Origin: Nannochloris sp. 'desiccata'
Taxonomy: Eukaryota; Chlorophyta; Trebouxiophyceae; Chlorellales; Chlorellaceae
Length of the DNA: 64,000 nt
Direction: 5' to 3'
Assembly: GCA_019044685.2 (NCBI GenBank)
Contig: JAGTXX020000006.1
Coordinates: 558,001 to 622,000, forward strand
In this document: positions 11,504-23,059 of the stretch, in pieces
Layout of the letters: every line of letters begins with the position of its first letter
Position numbering within the stretch: position 1 is the first letter of the stretch
The notes under the pieces: model-generated
Told to the model about the DNA's origin: nothing
The model's input: the letters and a program-made list of their open reading frames with translations, nothing else
Database searches by the model: none
Translations under genes and position numbers: made by a program

Positions 11504-13339
11504 TTATCTCGGCGGTGGTGTTATTCCCATATCGCTTCCTGGAGTCGACATAGCTCCAGGCGATCTGCCCGTCGCTTTATTCGCCTTTGCCCTCGTCATT
11601 TCCATTTGGAGCTCCCGTAACTCACTCTTTGCATCCTCTTGGGCACCTTGGAAATCAAGTAATCTTTCGAAATAGGTCGAAGCGATATCTAGTTCCCCTT
11701 CTTCTTTATGGTACTGCGCCAGGTACTGTAACGCTTCCACAGCATCTTGTCCGTTCAACCCTTCCTCGTCTATCCTTACCAAGTTCATCCTATAATACTT
11801 TGCAGCTTCCTTTTTGTCTCCCCGCTTTTTATGCATTGTCGCTAATTGCTGCACTGCGACACCTTCTTTATCATTCTCCAACGCGCGTTCATAGCACCTT
11901 ATGGCAGCAGGGATGTTATCCAAAGCAGGGCTTGCATAGCAATGCGCCATGGCGTTCCACATTCGAGAATCATTCCGCCTCAACTGTGCCGCCTTGTCGT
12001 AGTAATGTAATGCATAACTAGGCATATTAACCAATTCGTACGTTTGACCCAGGCCATACCATGCACGATAGTCATTTGGCCTCAGTCCAACTGCCTTTTG
12101 ATACGCTTCTATCGCTGCAGAAGGATTTTTTAATTCTACAAACTCATGCCCCATCAACGTCCACGCGGGGATATAACCAGGATCTAATTTCAAAGCTCTT
12201 CTGAAATATACAATCGCTTTTTCATGCTGTCCACGTAAGGAATAGTAATTACCTATCACACAGCAGGTTTCTGGACGGTAAGGGTCGGTTTCAGCGCATC
12301 TACGAGCCAACGTTGCCAATCCCGCATAATCTTCTTTGACGTATATAATATTTGAATACACATCCATGCCATCAATCCTATGCGGATCTCGTTTTAATAG
12401 CATTTCAAACATTTCTTGAGCTTCATCATACATTTGTAAGTTGTTATATGCTAATGCTACGCTTCTTAAGAGGACATCGCTATCTTTAAAATCTGCCGAG
12501 AGACTTTCCATCACCTCCAATGCCTCATGGCTTTCCTGCAATTCTAGCCATAATGAAGCACTGAAGAATAGGGAAGCATAGTGATCTGGAAGCTTGAGGC
12601 TTGCGGTAGATGCTTGATCTGGGCAGACGGCTTGTATTGCACGCCAGGCTGACCAGTTACAGGGGTATTTGGTGACTGCTTGACACAAAGCCGCTCGAGC
12701 TTGAGGTTCATCTTTGAGTTCAGTGAAGACGAGACCTAGTAAATACAGTAGAAATCCATCTGCAGCAGTACCTAGTGCTTCAATTCCTGCTTTTATGTAG
12801 AGAAGGTAGTCATCCTTGGCAGCCCAGGCTGCGAGGCCAGCAGGGGCAGCCCTTTTTTCAGCTCGCTGTTTCTCGGCACTGAGGTAATGGGAATAGTAGT
12901 ATAGGAAATAGGTCTTTAAGCTGGATGATGGGTTTCCTATGTATGGCTTTAGCACATTTGTTGCGCTAAGGTATTCCTGTATAAAAGCAAAGCGAAAAAA
13001 AAAGTGAGATCAGTTTGATGGGCTTTTTCTCCGCTGATCACTTGGTTTACTTCAATTACTTAGCATGGCGACATCATGTAATGGTGAAATTGAACTTACC
13101 CTAAAGTCAAAATGACTGATTGCTAATTGATAGGCATCTTCTTCTTGAATAGAGTATGATGGACTTGATTCTTGAGGAATTTGGGGTCTCTGTTGTGATC
13201 CTGAACTGTCTTCACCCATTCCAGCGAGCTGTTGTGCAGCCCATTTAGCTGATACATCTAAGCGCCTTTCCCTGCAATCCCAGATTGCCTGCCGCAATTC
13301 TTGCCTTGCCTGGGCCGCATTGTTTGACTTGAAGGACAT
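11504..13339 (-). CDS. APC8: Anaphase-promoting complex subunit 8 (CDC23)
   Basis: Two exons, 13339-13100 and 12976-11504, joined in phase 0 (SHFDFR|EYLSATNVLKPY), give 570 aa, the normal size for CDC23/APC8. The N-terminal region has the family order of a helical start, SHFDFREY and FLYYYSHYLSAEKQR. Then about ten tetratricopeptide repeats follow, with the typical YFRRALKLDPGYIPAWTLMGHE-type helices. APC8 is a TPR scaffold subunit of the nuclear ubiquitin ligase that drives mitotic exit. The start is the ATG at 13337-13339, because the frame extends upstream only to a TTG. Confidence 0.9.
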
Positions 13340-13608
13340 CTTAAACAATTTATGGCCTCGAAGCCAGGCTCAGCAGAGGACTATCGATGCCGGTTGGCAG
13401 TAACTTGGTAGATTTTCTCTCCAACAATTCACTTACTTGGCTTTTTGTTTACAATCATTCCCATCAACAGAGCTTGATGTATTTTCTTAAATTCCTCTTT
13501 TCTTGCCGACAGCAACTCCCCTTTAACGAACTCTCTAGCTATCTATATTACAAGTATGCAACAGTCATTCAAACTAAATGCAACAGAAGTACAACAATAT
13601 TATACAAG

Positions 13609-15339
13609 CTACGCCCCAGCAGGTGCCTCCCATTGCGTGATTTGTGTCTCCACATTAAAATAATACGGCCTATTATCAGCGGTGTAATGCACTTGCCACG
13701 GAGAAGCAGCTTGGCTAGGGGCAGAAGGAGGGGCTGCAGGAGCAGTTACTGCATCTAATAACGTAGCACCATGCTGCTGCTGATGCTGTGGTTGTTGTTG
13801 TTGTTGCTGGTGATATTGCTGGTATTGTTGTTGCTGTTCTTGAGCAGGAGGAAAGTATTGATGTTGTTCTTGTTGCTGTGGCGGCGGCATCGCCACAAGT
13901 CCCTGATGCTGGTAAAACTGTTGGTGTTCTTGCATTCTATTTTGAGGCGGAGCACTAGCACCATACCCTATAGAATAATCTATTCCACCACCGTGCTGCT
14001 GAGGAGGATAAGATGGTGCTGTGTTTGCAGGAGGGGCGTACACATTGCCATACATACCTCCTCCTGCTGCTGCTGCTGCTCCACCACCAGCGCTGCTGTA
14101 TCCACCGCCACTGCCACTGCCTCCAGCTTCAGGAGGCGCTACCTGGAATCCACCTCCACTCATACCTCCATAATCTATATTCACATATCCAAAATCTCCT
14201 GAGGGGCCTTGGCTATGATGATGAGGGGCAGAGGGGGCAGCAGAAATATCTCCACCATCACCACCACCACCGCCATAATAGTTGACGACATTTAGCATTT
14301 GATTGGCATTGCCGTTCGTACCCTGGCTGTTATAATGATGACTGCTTCTATGCTGACCTTGACTACCAGAATACCCTGAACCACTTGATCCTGCCCCCAT
14401 AGCAGCAGGGGAGGGAGATGTCTTCCCTCCTGAGTAACTTTTAAATTGTGCGGCCAAGGCCTTTGAAACCTCGTTCCCTGGAGAGTGGTCTTCTTCATCC
14501 ACCCCTGCCACAATTTTTACAATCCTTTCTACTGAGCTTTCCAATGCAGAAATCCATTCAACCTGGGAAGTTTCACTTTCAGTGAGGTAGCAACGACTCC
14601 CCGTGGCGGTAGAAAGTTTAATTGAGTTTGGGCGGCCGGTGGTGGAAGTTCCGTCGGTGACATCAGTTACCTGGGACAAATCGACAATGCCACGTGGCTT
14701 GGTTGTAGAAGATACGTCTTCAGAAGCAAATCTAAAAAGGAAACCTTGTTTCAACACAAACCAACGTTTTCGCCAGGTCTTTATATGTTCGCCTTGAGAG
14801 TGCATCCAGCCGGTTTTTTCAGGGGAGCGCCAAAACTCAACTTGGTCTGCTGTTGGTAGCTCTGCTGTCTTTTTTGACTTTTTAAGGAGAGCGGATAAGG
14901 AGTTTGCAGCCGCACGATCTCCTCCGCCTTGTCCGCTTTGTAAGAGCTCTGCCATTTGCATGCAGCAGCTTGTAAGGGTGTCGAGGACAGAGCGGATGGT
15001 GTGTTCATCGCCTTGCAACGTCACTGAGCGATCTTCAACATCAACCTGTGCAGCAGAAAGAGGGGCATTTCGAGTCAATACTGCGCTATAAAAATTACAA
15101 TAATTTTAATTTCTAGTACGCTAGAAATGCTGTGTTCTTACCTGGCTCCTGGTGAAGAGAATAAGGCTGCTTCCTCTCATGGACCAACGGGAGATCATGT
15201 GGAGTGGGTATTTGCGAAGAGTACGAGTCCCGTCGCTGCTGAGTATGTTAAACCCGTCCATGCCAACTTCTGCCATAACGCGGTCAGAGGAACCACCGTC
15301 CTCCGGAACCAAGCGGACAGAGAAACGCTCGCCTGGCAT
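13609..15339 (-). CDS. PH and WW domain protein, function unknown
   Basis: Exon 1 is 15339-15142 and ends at a clear CAG|GTAAG. Exon 2 starts at about 15085 and ends at 13609. Exon 1 (66 aa) resembles a PTB/PH-like fold (KYPLHMISRWSMRGSSLILFT) and continues in exon 2 (VTLQGDEHTIRSVLDTLTSCC). A PH domain follows (KTGWMHSQGEHIKTWRKRWFVLKQGFLF), then a long Gly/Ser/Gln/Pro-rich region, then a C-terminal WW domain with both Trp residues (PWQVHYTADNRPYYFN to TQWEAP). It probably links phosphoinositide membranes with proline-rich partners. The 56-bp intron leaves a one-base phase mismatch between two clearly coding exons, which I could not resolve. No gene symbol is justified. Confidence 0.7.
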
Positions 15340-15658
15340 TCAATCTCTTTCGACCCTTGGATCTGCTATATAAGTAGCGAGCACCGAGCTAGAAACGAGC
15401 CTTTTCAACCTTGTGAAATGCAAATATATGGTTTATAAAGTGAGCACAGCGTCAGTGAAGGATTTTTATGTACGTGTTCATTGTTTCTCGAATTCGGCTC
15501 GCCTCTCAACCCAGAAACCTTTTTTATCACAATTCCTTCCATAAGGCTGAAAAACATAATAACGTGTAGCAGTTGGAGGCATCATAACGGCGGCGAGGTC
15601 ATTCAGCTTGGCGATTGTCTTCCTTATTCTGGCGATCCTTCTTTCTCCGCAGACCAGG

Positions 15659-16889
15659 ATGAAGGCTACAAGCGCAGTTACCCACGCTGTTGGCGCTCCC
15701 CTTCGCAGAATGCAAGCAGTCAGGTCCAAGGTGGCTCCTCAGGCTCCCCGCCTGTCAGCTCTTGCACCCCTCAGCAAGATTAGATCTGTTCCCGCCACAG
15801 GACTCGTCGCCCGCTGTGCTCACCGCTCCACCCCTTCTGTCTCTACAGCAGCAGCAGCAGGTGGTAACGATGGAGTTGCTGGTGTTGGAGACTATGTTGA
15901 TGTTCATTATACCGGCACTTTAGACGATGGCAGTCAATTTGACTCTTCCCACGACGAAGGTAGAGAACCGTTGAGCTTCACTATTGGTGAAGGGCGTGTC
16001 GTCCCTGGCTTTGAGAAGATTGCTACAGGCATGTCTGTAGGAGAGGTCCGCAAAGAACGTATTTCACCTGATCTTGCCTATGGAGAAAAAAATGAAAACA
16101 TGACTGCCAAGGTACCTGTGGCGAACGCCCCCGAGGGGTTAACTGTTGGAGCAGTTGTGTCTCTTCAAAACGGCATGCAAGCAACCGTCACTGCAGTTGA
16201 TGATGAATTCGTTGAAATTGATGCAAACCATCCTTTAGCTGGAAAAGCGTTGACTTTTGAAGTTGAATTAGTCAACTTGGTGAAGTCTACTGCAATGCAG
16301 GTTGCTACTTTTGGAGCAGGTTAGTTTTGCTTGCTTCCCATTTTTTGAGAGATTTCTTTTACATCTGTTATTTCTGCAGCCAAAATATTCCAATTTTTCT
16401 TGAGCAGGGTGCTTCTGGAGCGTTGAGCTCAATTTCCAGCGCATTCCGGGTGTTGTCTCTACCTCTGTGGGGTATAGTCAAGGCCACGTTGAAAATCCGA
16501 CGTACGAGCAAGTCTGTAATGGCAATACCGGTCATAATGAGGTCGTACAAGTTACATTTGATTCCAATACACTTTCATACGAAGAACTTTTGGACGCTTT
16601 CTTTAATAAACACGACCCTACAACGCTCAACCGTCAAGGTAATGACGTTGGTGACCAGTACAGGAGTGGAATCTACTACCACACTGAAGAACAAAAGGCA
16701 GCAGCAGAGGCTGCTATCGCTAAAATGAATGAAAAATTGAGCGGACAAGTCGTGACAGAGCTTGAGCCGATTAAGATGTTTACCGAGGCGGAAGACTACC
16801 ATCAGCAGTATTTAGCAAAGGGGGGAAGATTTAATCGACCTCAGAGCGCTGCAAAGGGATGCACCGATCCCATTAGATGCTATGGTTAA
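15659..16889 (+). CDS. SlyD-like FKBP fused to MsrA
   Basis: Exons 15659-16319 and 16408-16889 join in phase (GCAG|gttagt to gcag|GG), giving 380 aa. Residues about 76-210 are an FKBP prolyl isomerase of SlyD type (GDYVDVHYTGTLDDGSQFDS, GEGRVVPGFE, then an insert-in-flap segment). The frame crosses the intron into a complete MsrA: catalytic GCFWS (Cys222), STSVGYSQGH, and the plant-type end GCTDPIRCYG with recycling Cys372 and Cys378. MsrA reduces methionine-S-sulfoxide in proteins with thioredoxin. Without the intron the MsrA half would lack its catalytic Cys. The N-terminus looks like an organelle presequence, and a hydrophobic stretch lies upstream in frame (15608-15650) but has no ATG. 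A plastid stromal repair and folding enzyme is likely but not proven. Confidence 0.85.
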
Positions 16890-17281
16890 ATTTGTAATGA
16901 GGGCAAGGACCCACTGCCTCTGTTCTTAGTATCCCACAGGTATCTAAAACTAAACCCTGCAATTCTTTTTTATTGTGTTGGAACTTCATGTAATTCTGTT
17001 AAATATCTACAGAAAACGCGGAAATTAGAATCAGTGCGATGCATCAAAGCAAATGGGGAAACGATAAAGAAAGGAACAAAAAAAATATAGAACACCGACG
17101 GGGGTCAAGAACTAAAACTGAGTCTTTCTTACGAGGAGTAACTATACTCACGTAGTATCGTAAATAATAATAACACGTCACTTTATCTATTTTCTACTTA
17201 TGTCTGTCTACCTACATGCTACATTAATTAAACGGAAAATCCAAGTCACTATTTTTAAAAGTTACGTTCTTTCTTTCTTTC
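16890..17281. other. Convergent intergenic region
   Basis: AT-rich spacer between the FKBP-MsrA and TM9SF 3-prime ends. A TTTC microsatellite lies at about 17269-17283. I see no gene. Confidence 0.5.
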
Positions 17282-19359
17282 TTACTCACACTTGATAGCC
17301 CGATAGATTCTTCGAACAAACAAAAGTGAGGCTCTCCAACCCACATACCCAAGCAATAAGAACAGCGCAAAGCACACAATAAAGTTATATCCAAAATAAA
17401 ACCCTGTCTGCATCAATCCACTCATGTCTGACCTCGCTACAAAATAGTAAATAGCATAGGCGTAAACAAAGAATCCCGTGGAGCCACCACAAAGTAAAGA
17501 TCTCCACCACCATCTATGATCTTCAGCTGCCAATTGGAAGTATGTAAGTGCTACGGTGATAAAGGCAGTTACTACAAGCAAAATGCAGAATACAATAAAC
17601 AAGATTGAGTAAATTGTATAGACCTTTAACGACCACACCGAGGCGAAAATGTAATAGAGCTCAATGTAAATGGCAGAAAAGGGGAGGAATCCTGCCATCA
17701 ACATCTGAGGGATCGCTTCTCTATACCATGGAAGCTCGGGCACCTCACGAGGATATTTATTCGTGCGGCAGGGGGCAGCAAAGTCTGCTCGGGTATTTTT
17801 CCCGAGAACACCGCCAACTACTGTCAGTGGAATAGTTACCAAAGACCAAAGGAGCAAGATGATAACAATAGTACCCACAGGGAATGCAGCAGTAGATCCA
17901 TAGGCCCAAGCTACAGAGTTATTAAAGCAGAAGACCAAGAATAATGGGCCGCAAAAGACGATGCAGGTGAGAAGCAGGTTTCCAACCCACTTGGTGCCTT
18001 CCATTTGGCGATAATAAGAGGCAGATGTGTAGCCTGCTGAGCCTGCTGTGAGTGCATACAACACAATAAGTGCTGTAAACATAGCACCACGGTTATATGG
18101 GTAGAATGCACCTACCAGGGACAAACCAAACACGCAGAATGTGAGCACAAGTAACTGCAACCCCGTTCCAATAAAAGCGCAGAAGAGTGAGCGGCCAGGA
18201 GGGAAACGGAAGACATCTCCGTGTACAAACTTCCACCCACTTTCTTCCTGATCTTCAGGATCTTCATCATCGATAGAATACTTGACAAAATCATTTTTCA
18301 AAACTCTCATCAAAATTGTCGCCAAAAACCCGGTCAATAGCAAAACAGTCACACAAGAATTAATGATAGAGAACCAATGGATCTCTAAGTGCTGCTTTAA
18401 GAACTGATATTTACGGTATTTATCCATTCTTTTCGAAAAAGTAATGGGAGTAGCCTTCCAGGTGACTGAATAGGTAAACTCTGCTGTGACCTCATCGACT
18501 CCTTCGCTCACATCGACAATTTGAGTGGGGTCGGTAGAAACGTTAATTTCAATGACATTATTTTCATTAAATGCCACATCAAAGTGGAAATGAGTGAACA
18601 GATAGAGTTTTTGTGAGCCAGATGGGGCATCAGGGCTTCCCTCTACTTTGCCGACATAGCCCCAAATGGGAAGATCATCGTATACAAACTGGAAGTAATA
18701 ATCTTTGGAAATGGCCTTACGGAAGGAGGTGAGGTCATCACCAGTGAGTCTTTTTTGGCATAACGTAGAGCGCTCTTTGTCTGCGCGGAAGGAAAGGTCG
18801 TACTGAGTCGCGACCATGCGATTGCCATCTACAACCTGCAAATGATATTTTTAAAATGTACATGTATATGCATAGGGATAGTGGTTAGTGTACGTCACTC
18901 TTCTCAGCATAATGCAATGTAACTGGAGAGACAGGATGGACTGGTTGAGGCTTTGCTGGCCCTAGATTGCTGGCTCCAACGCCAACCGCCTGCCACCAAT
19001 TGAATTTTAATCATTTAGAAAATAAGCGACAAATAAGAGACTCACCTCTCCCAGAGTTAAAGGCTTATTGTCTTTAGTCTTGGGTTGGCAAAAAGGCAAG
19101 TCGAAGTATTGGTAAGTCTCAGTAGGAGAAGCAAAGGGGCCAACTGCGATCAGAGGGAAGGTTGGAGGTGGGTGTGAATTACCAAGTCAGATCAGACTGT
19201 ATGGGTTCTTTGCTAGCTATGCATTAATGGCAAACATCATTTACCTTTGTTGGCCCACAGGATAATTTTCTCCTTCTCTTTAAATTTGTGATTTTTAGCC
19301 TGCGTGTAAGATGCCAAAGCGAGCACTAGCAGTGCTAGGAGAGCACATCGGCCTTTCAT
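17282..19359 (-). CDS. TM9SF nonaspanin
   Basis: Three exons, 19359-19245, 19143-19046 and 18835-17282, join with matching phases into 588 aa. Exon 1 encodes a cleavable signal peptide (MKGRCALLALLVLALASYTQA). Exon 2 gives the family hallmark NKVGPFASPTETYQYFDLPFCQP. Exon 3 continues GE|VVDGNRMVATQYDLSF and then nine hydrophobic segments. The protein ends KCE, fitting the K-x-D/E Golgi retention signal of this family. Nonaspanins act in the Golgi and endosomes, sorting membrane proteins with glycine-rich transmembrane helices. An apparent coding stretch at 18880-18990 lies inside intron 2 and is left out, because the join without it restores the family sequence exactly. Confidence 0.9.
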
Positions 19360-19767
19360 CCTACAGCTATGTGTATGGTGTTAAATGCAACTGCTCTATT
19401 TTTCTGCAGCTAGGTTAAATAAGCCAAAAAGTATTGCTTTAATTTGCAGTTTTTTAGTCCGTTGGCCCGTTAAACCAGTCAGCAGGGAGCTAGCAAACAC
19501 ACTCTGCTGATTTGATCAGTGTTTAAGAGCATAGATCTAAAAATATTGTTGCCCAATCTCCTGCATCTAGCTAAAATGCCCAGCAGACAAAGCAACTTTC
19601 TCTTTCTAGCTTGAAAAACAACGAATTTCAGCTCTCTATAAACCTATAAAGGAGCTGCGGCCACTGGAGCTGATGCAAATATATAAAATATTGTTGGCAT
19701 TTTGTGCAGCGTTAGAGCCAAGAGTCCTGATCATCTCGTAAATCGAAATCTCTAATCTTGCCACAAT

Positions 19768-21048
19768 ATGGCACTCCGGTCCAAGGTTCCTCAGACTCTC
19801 CGTTGTCTCACCCAGGCATGGCCTCGAGAAGCTCAAATCATTGTTGGGTCTTTGAACCAAGCGCTGGAAACGCCTGTAGGAAACACCAAAGGTGCTAATA
19901 GAAGCTTGCATACATCAAATATTAATCTCCGTCAAGGTGACTCTATGCACGACCCTTCCAGCCCCTTTGCCCCACGCAATGCCCCTGCCAACACCATCCT
20001 TCGAGTTGTTCCTCAGCAATCAGCATTTGTGGTTGAACGTTTCGGAAAGTATTCTCGCACGCTGGCTCCTGGATTGCACATTCTCATTCCGCTCGTCGAC
20101 AGAATTGCATATGCCCACAGTTTGAAAGAAACAACGATTCCTGTACCAAATCAAACAGCAATTACCAAGGATAATGTTAGTCTCACGATTGATGGTGTCC
20201 TCTATACAAAAGTAATAGATCCTTATCGTGCAAGCTACGGAGTTGAGAATTGCCTGTACGCCGTCACACAGCTGGCACAGACAACCATGCGTAGTGAATT
20301 AGGCAAAATATCCTTGGACGCAGTATTCGCAGAAAGAGACGCTTTGAATAGAAATATTGTAGAAAGTATCCAACCCGCAGCTAGTGCTTGGGGTCTGGAA
20401 GTGCTTCGTTATGAGATTCGAGACATCCTGCCTCCTCCTGCTGTACGGGTAGCTATGGAGCTTCAAGCAGAAGCAGAACGTCGTAAACGTGCACAAATTT
20501 TGGAATCTGAGGGGCAAAGTCAATCTAAAATCAACGTGGCAGAAGCTCAGAAACAAGAAGTTATCTTGGCATCTGAAGCCTCGCGAGAGGATCAAATTAA
20601 CAGAGCAACTGGTGAGGCTGAGGCGATCTATAGAAGAGCAGAAGCGACATCGCGAGGTATTAGTCAATTGGCACAGAGTATTCAAGCCTCAGGAGGGAGT
20701 GAAGCTGTTAGTTTAAGGGTAGCAGAGCAATATTTGGATGCCTTTGCAGAGATTGCTAAAAAGGGAACGACAATGTTGTTACCTGCCTCAGCAAACGACC
20801 CTGCATCCATGGTAGCTCAAGCGTTGAGTATATATGGAACCGTTACAAAGGGAGGAAGTCTTCCTGGTAGTGGAGGTGGTGGTGGTGGAGGCGTGACACA
20901 AGGCGCCAATGCTGCTGGAGGACGGCTGGCAGGGCGTGGCGGCAATACAACGAATCAATCTAGTGCAGCTCCTGCTGCGAAAAACGACAACGCTGAGTTT
21001 AATGATCTAGGAGTTCAGCGTCCTGCTTTTAGCCTTCAGAGCCAGTAA
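19768..21048 (+). CDS. STOML2: Stomatin-like protein 2, mitochondrial
   Basis: 426 aa, single exon. The SPFH/band-7 domain begins at about residue 78 ([21 protein letters not shown]) and runs through [13 protein letters not shown] and [23 protein letters not shown] charged helical region ([17 protein letters not shown]) and the SLP2-type C-terminal motif [23 protein letters not shown] follow. There is no N-terminal transmembrane hairpin, and the first 60 residues are basic and amphipathic, as in mitochondrial SLP2. SLP2 scaffolds inner-membrane cardiolipin and protease domains. The tail is Gly/Ala/Ser-rich. Confidence 0.9.
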   Translation: MALRSKVPQTLRCLTQAWPREAQIIVGSLNQALETPVGNTKGANRSLHTSNINLRQGDSMHDPSSPFAPRNAPANTILRVVPQQSAFVVERFGKYSRTLAPGLHILIPLVDRIAYAHSLKETTIPVPNQTAITKDNVSLTIDGVLYTKVIDPYRASYGVENCLYAVTQLAQTTMRSELGKISLDAVFAERDALNRNIVESIQPAASAWGLEVLRYEIRDILPPPAVRVAMELQAEAERRKRAQILESEGQSQSKINVAEAQKQEVILASEASREDQINRATGEAEAIYRRAEATSRGISQLAQSIQASGGSEAVSLRVAEQYLDAFAEIAKKGTTMLLPASANDPASMVAQALSIYGTVTKGGSLPGSGGGGGGGVTQGANAAGGRLAGRGGNTTNQSSAAPAAKNDNAEFNDLGVQRPAFSLQSQ

Positions 21049-21326
21049 CGTTGCATCTTTGTTTTCTGGAATAATAGTAAAGAAGGCTCTGCTGCGGGTG
21101 TAGCGCTGGGACCCACAGCAAAATGCATCTTTCTACGCTTTCTTATAGGCTTGCATTGTAAAGTTTATCCACACCATTTAAAAACTTAGAAAGTGCATAT
21201 AGTAAATTCAGAGTGAACAAGAAGAAAACGTAACTTTTGTGGCTAGATTTTGTACCTGAACTTTTTATAGAATTTGATTCGTTGACATTTTCGTTTATCA
21301 AATATAGCTGAATCGACGGTAGTATT

Positions 21327-22622
21327 ATGGCACATTTACGCCAGATGACACATCTGTCCGGCGATGTCACCACATCGCGGCCTTTAAGTAGCCTTACATC
21401 TAAAAATCGCTGGAGCCACAAATCAAGTGCAGCGAGCTTGACTCGACAACGCAGACGCCAATTCCAGGTAGCCAGCTCTGCTGATCACACCACTGAGATC
21501 ATAGATGCAGTTGTCTCCTCCACCATTGAAGCTCGCCCAGCACAGCCTATCGCTGAGCTTGCCCGTGCCGCAACAGCAGTGCCAACGCCCAACTCTTCCC
21601 CAACCATAGGTCCCCTTGCCCCTCTTCCCACCGCTGCGTTGCTCTTAGGAGGTCTTGCATTAGCTGGGTATGGTGTGAAGAAGATTTTCGACACCCCTTC
21701 TCGCACCTATGACGCCAACGTCGGCCAAGAATATGATGCTTGGACAGAGGAAGGTGTTCTCGAGTATTACTGGGGAGAACACATCCATCTGGGCTACTAT
21801 ACAGAGGCAGAACGTGCAAGAGGCTACACCAAAAAGAACTTTATCCAAGCCAAATACGACTTTGTCGAAGAAATGCTTCAATGGTCTGGTGCAGACCATC
21901 CTCCCAAAATTTTAGATGTAGGTTGCGGCATTGGCGGCACCTCCCGCTACCTTGCAAACAAGTTTCCCGAATCAAAAGTCACCGGTATTACTTTATCTAA
22001 AAATCAGGTTAAACGAGGAACGCAATTGGCAGCTGAGAGAGGCTTAAACAATGTTAATTTTCAAGTAATGGATGCCTTGGCGATGGAATTCCCCGACAAT
22101 TCATTCGATCTTGTTTGGGCTTGTGAAAGTGGAGAGCACATGCCTGATAAAACAGCATATGTGAATGAAATGATTCGCGTGTTAAAACCTGGAGGTACAT
22201 TGGTCATCGCTACATGGTGCCAACGGGAAGAGACCGAGAATAACCCATTTTCCGAAGATGATAAAGCCCGACTTCAATTTTTGTACGATGAATGGGCACA
22301 TCCGTACTTTGTTTCTAAAGAGGAGTACGGGAGAATTGCCGCTAAAAGTGGAAAGATGGATGACGTGGTTATTTCCGACTGGACTGCGCCTACTGTTGAT
22401 TCATGGAGGCATTCTATTTGGGTGGGCGTCTGGGATCCTTGGATTGTTGTTTTTAAAGGGCCTGTTATCTGGTATAAGACTGTGCGTGAGATTGTGACGT
22501 TGGAACGTATGCATAGAGCATTTACTGATGGGTTAATGGAGTATGGGATGATAAAGGCGGTGAAAATGGAAGAAGGAAGAGGGGTGGAAGCCAAGGCTGT
22601 AAAGGTCGAGGTTGCCGCTTAG
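21327..22622 (+). CDS. Gamma-tocopherol-methyltransferase-like SAM enzyme
   Basis: 431 aa, single exon. An N-terminal region rich in Ser/Thr/Arg and one hydrophobic helix (residues about 92-112) suggest plastid targeting or membrane anchoring. The SAM-binding core starts near residue 196 (DVGCGIGGTSRYLA), with NVNFQVMDALAMEFPDN and IRVLKPGGTLVIATWC later. The preceding EYYWGEHIHLGYY is typical of plant and algal tocopherol C-methyltransferases (VTE4) and their relatives acting on MPBQ or sterols. It probably methylates a quinol ring in tocopherol synthesis. Substrate cannot be fixed from sequence, so no symbol is given. Confidence 0.75.
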   Translation: MAHLRQMTHLSGDVTTSRPLSSLTSKNRWSHKSSAASLTRQRRRQFQVASSADHTTEIIDAVVSSTIEARPAQPIAELARAATAVPTPNSSPTIGPLAPLPTAALLLGGLALAGYGVKKIFDTPSRTYDANVGQEYDAWTEEGVLEYYWGEHIHLGYYTEAERARGYTKKNFIQAKYDFVEEMLQWSGADHPPKILDVGCGIGGTSRYLANKFPESKVTGITLSKNQVKRGTQLAAERGLNNVNFQVMDALAMEFPDNSFDLVWACESGEHMPDKTAYVNEMIRVLKPGGTLVIATWCQREETENNPFSEDDKARLQFLYDEWAHPYFVSKEEYGRIAAKSGKMDDVVISDWTAPTVDSWRHSIWVGVWDPWIVVFKGPVIWYKTVREIVTLERMHRAFTDGLMEYGMIKAVKMEEGRGVEAKAVKVEVAA

Positions 22623-23059
22623 AGAAAAAGAGAAATTTGAGCTTTTTAAACCTAGGCTAGCTTATAATATACAACAATTTTGTTCTTCTTGCTTTGATTA
22701 ACTCCTCTGGATCTCTTCCTTTGCTTGCTATTGTTACTTACCCTGCTATATCTATATACTTGTAAAGACTGTCTTGAACCCACCTTCCTCACTAGCCGGT
22801 TAGTAATCCTATTGATAGTTTGTTACATATAAGGGGCGAGTAAGTATGGTATACATTCTGCGCTTTGCGTGTGCGAGTGTGTCTCTCTAGCAGCAGAGAA
22901 AGATAATAATGATCAGAAACATGGGTATTGGGGTATTGTATTTGTCAAAACGTCACAGAAAAATAGGGGATTAATTTCTTTGTCATCGTGTACAACACTA
23001 AAAGTATGCATTAATCAATCAATTTCAAAAAAACAAAGTTCAAGCTGTGAGATTTATTT
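22623..23059. other. Convergent intergenic region
   Basis: AT-rich spacer between the methyltransferase and the MscS-like gene. Nothing gene-like is seen. Confidence 0.45.

Noticed and set aside
13771..14285. Plus-strand open frames opposite the PH/WW gene
   Set aside because: Leu/His/Val repeats arise from the Gln/Gly-rich sense strand.
18880..18990. Extra TM9SF exon
   Set aside because: Open and protein-like, but joining exons without it restores the conserved LGE-VVDGNR order exactly; it lies in an intron.
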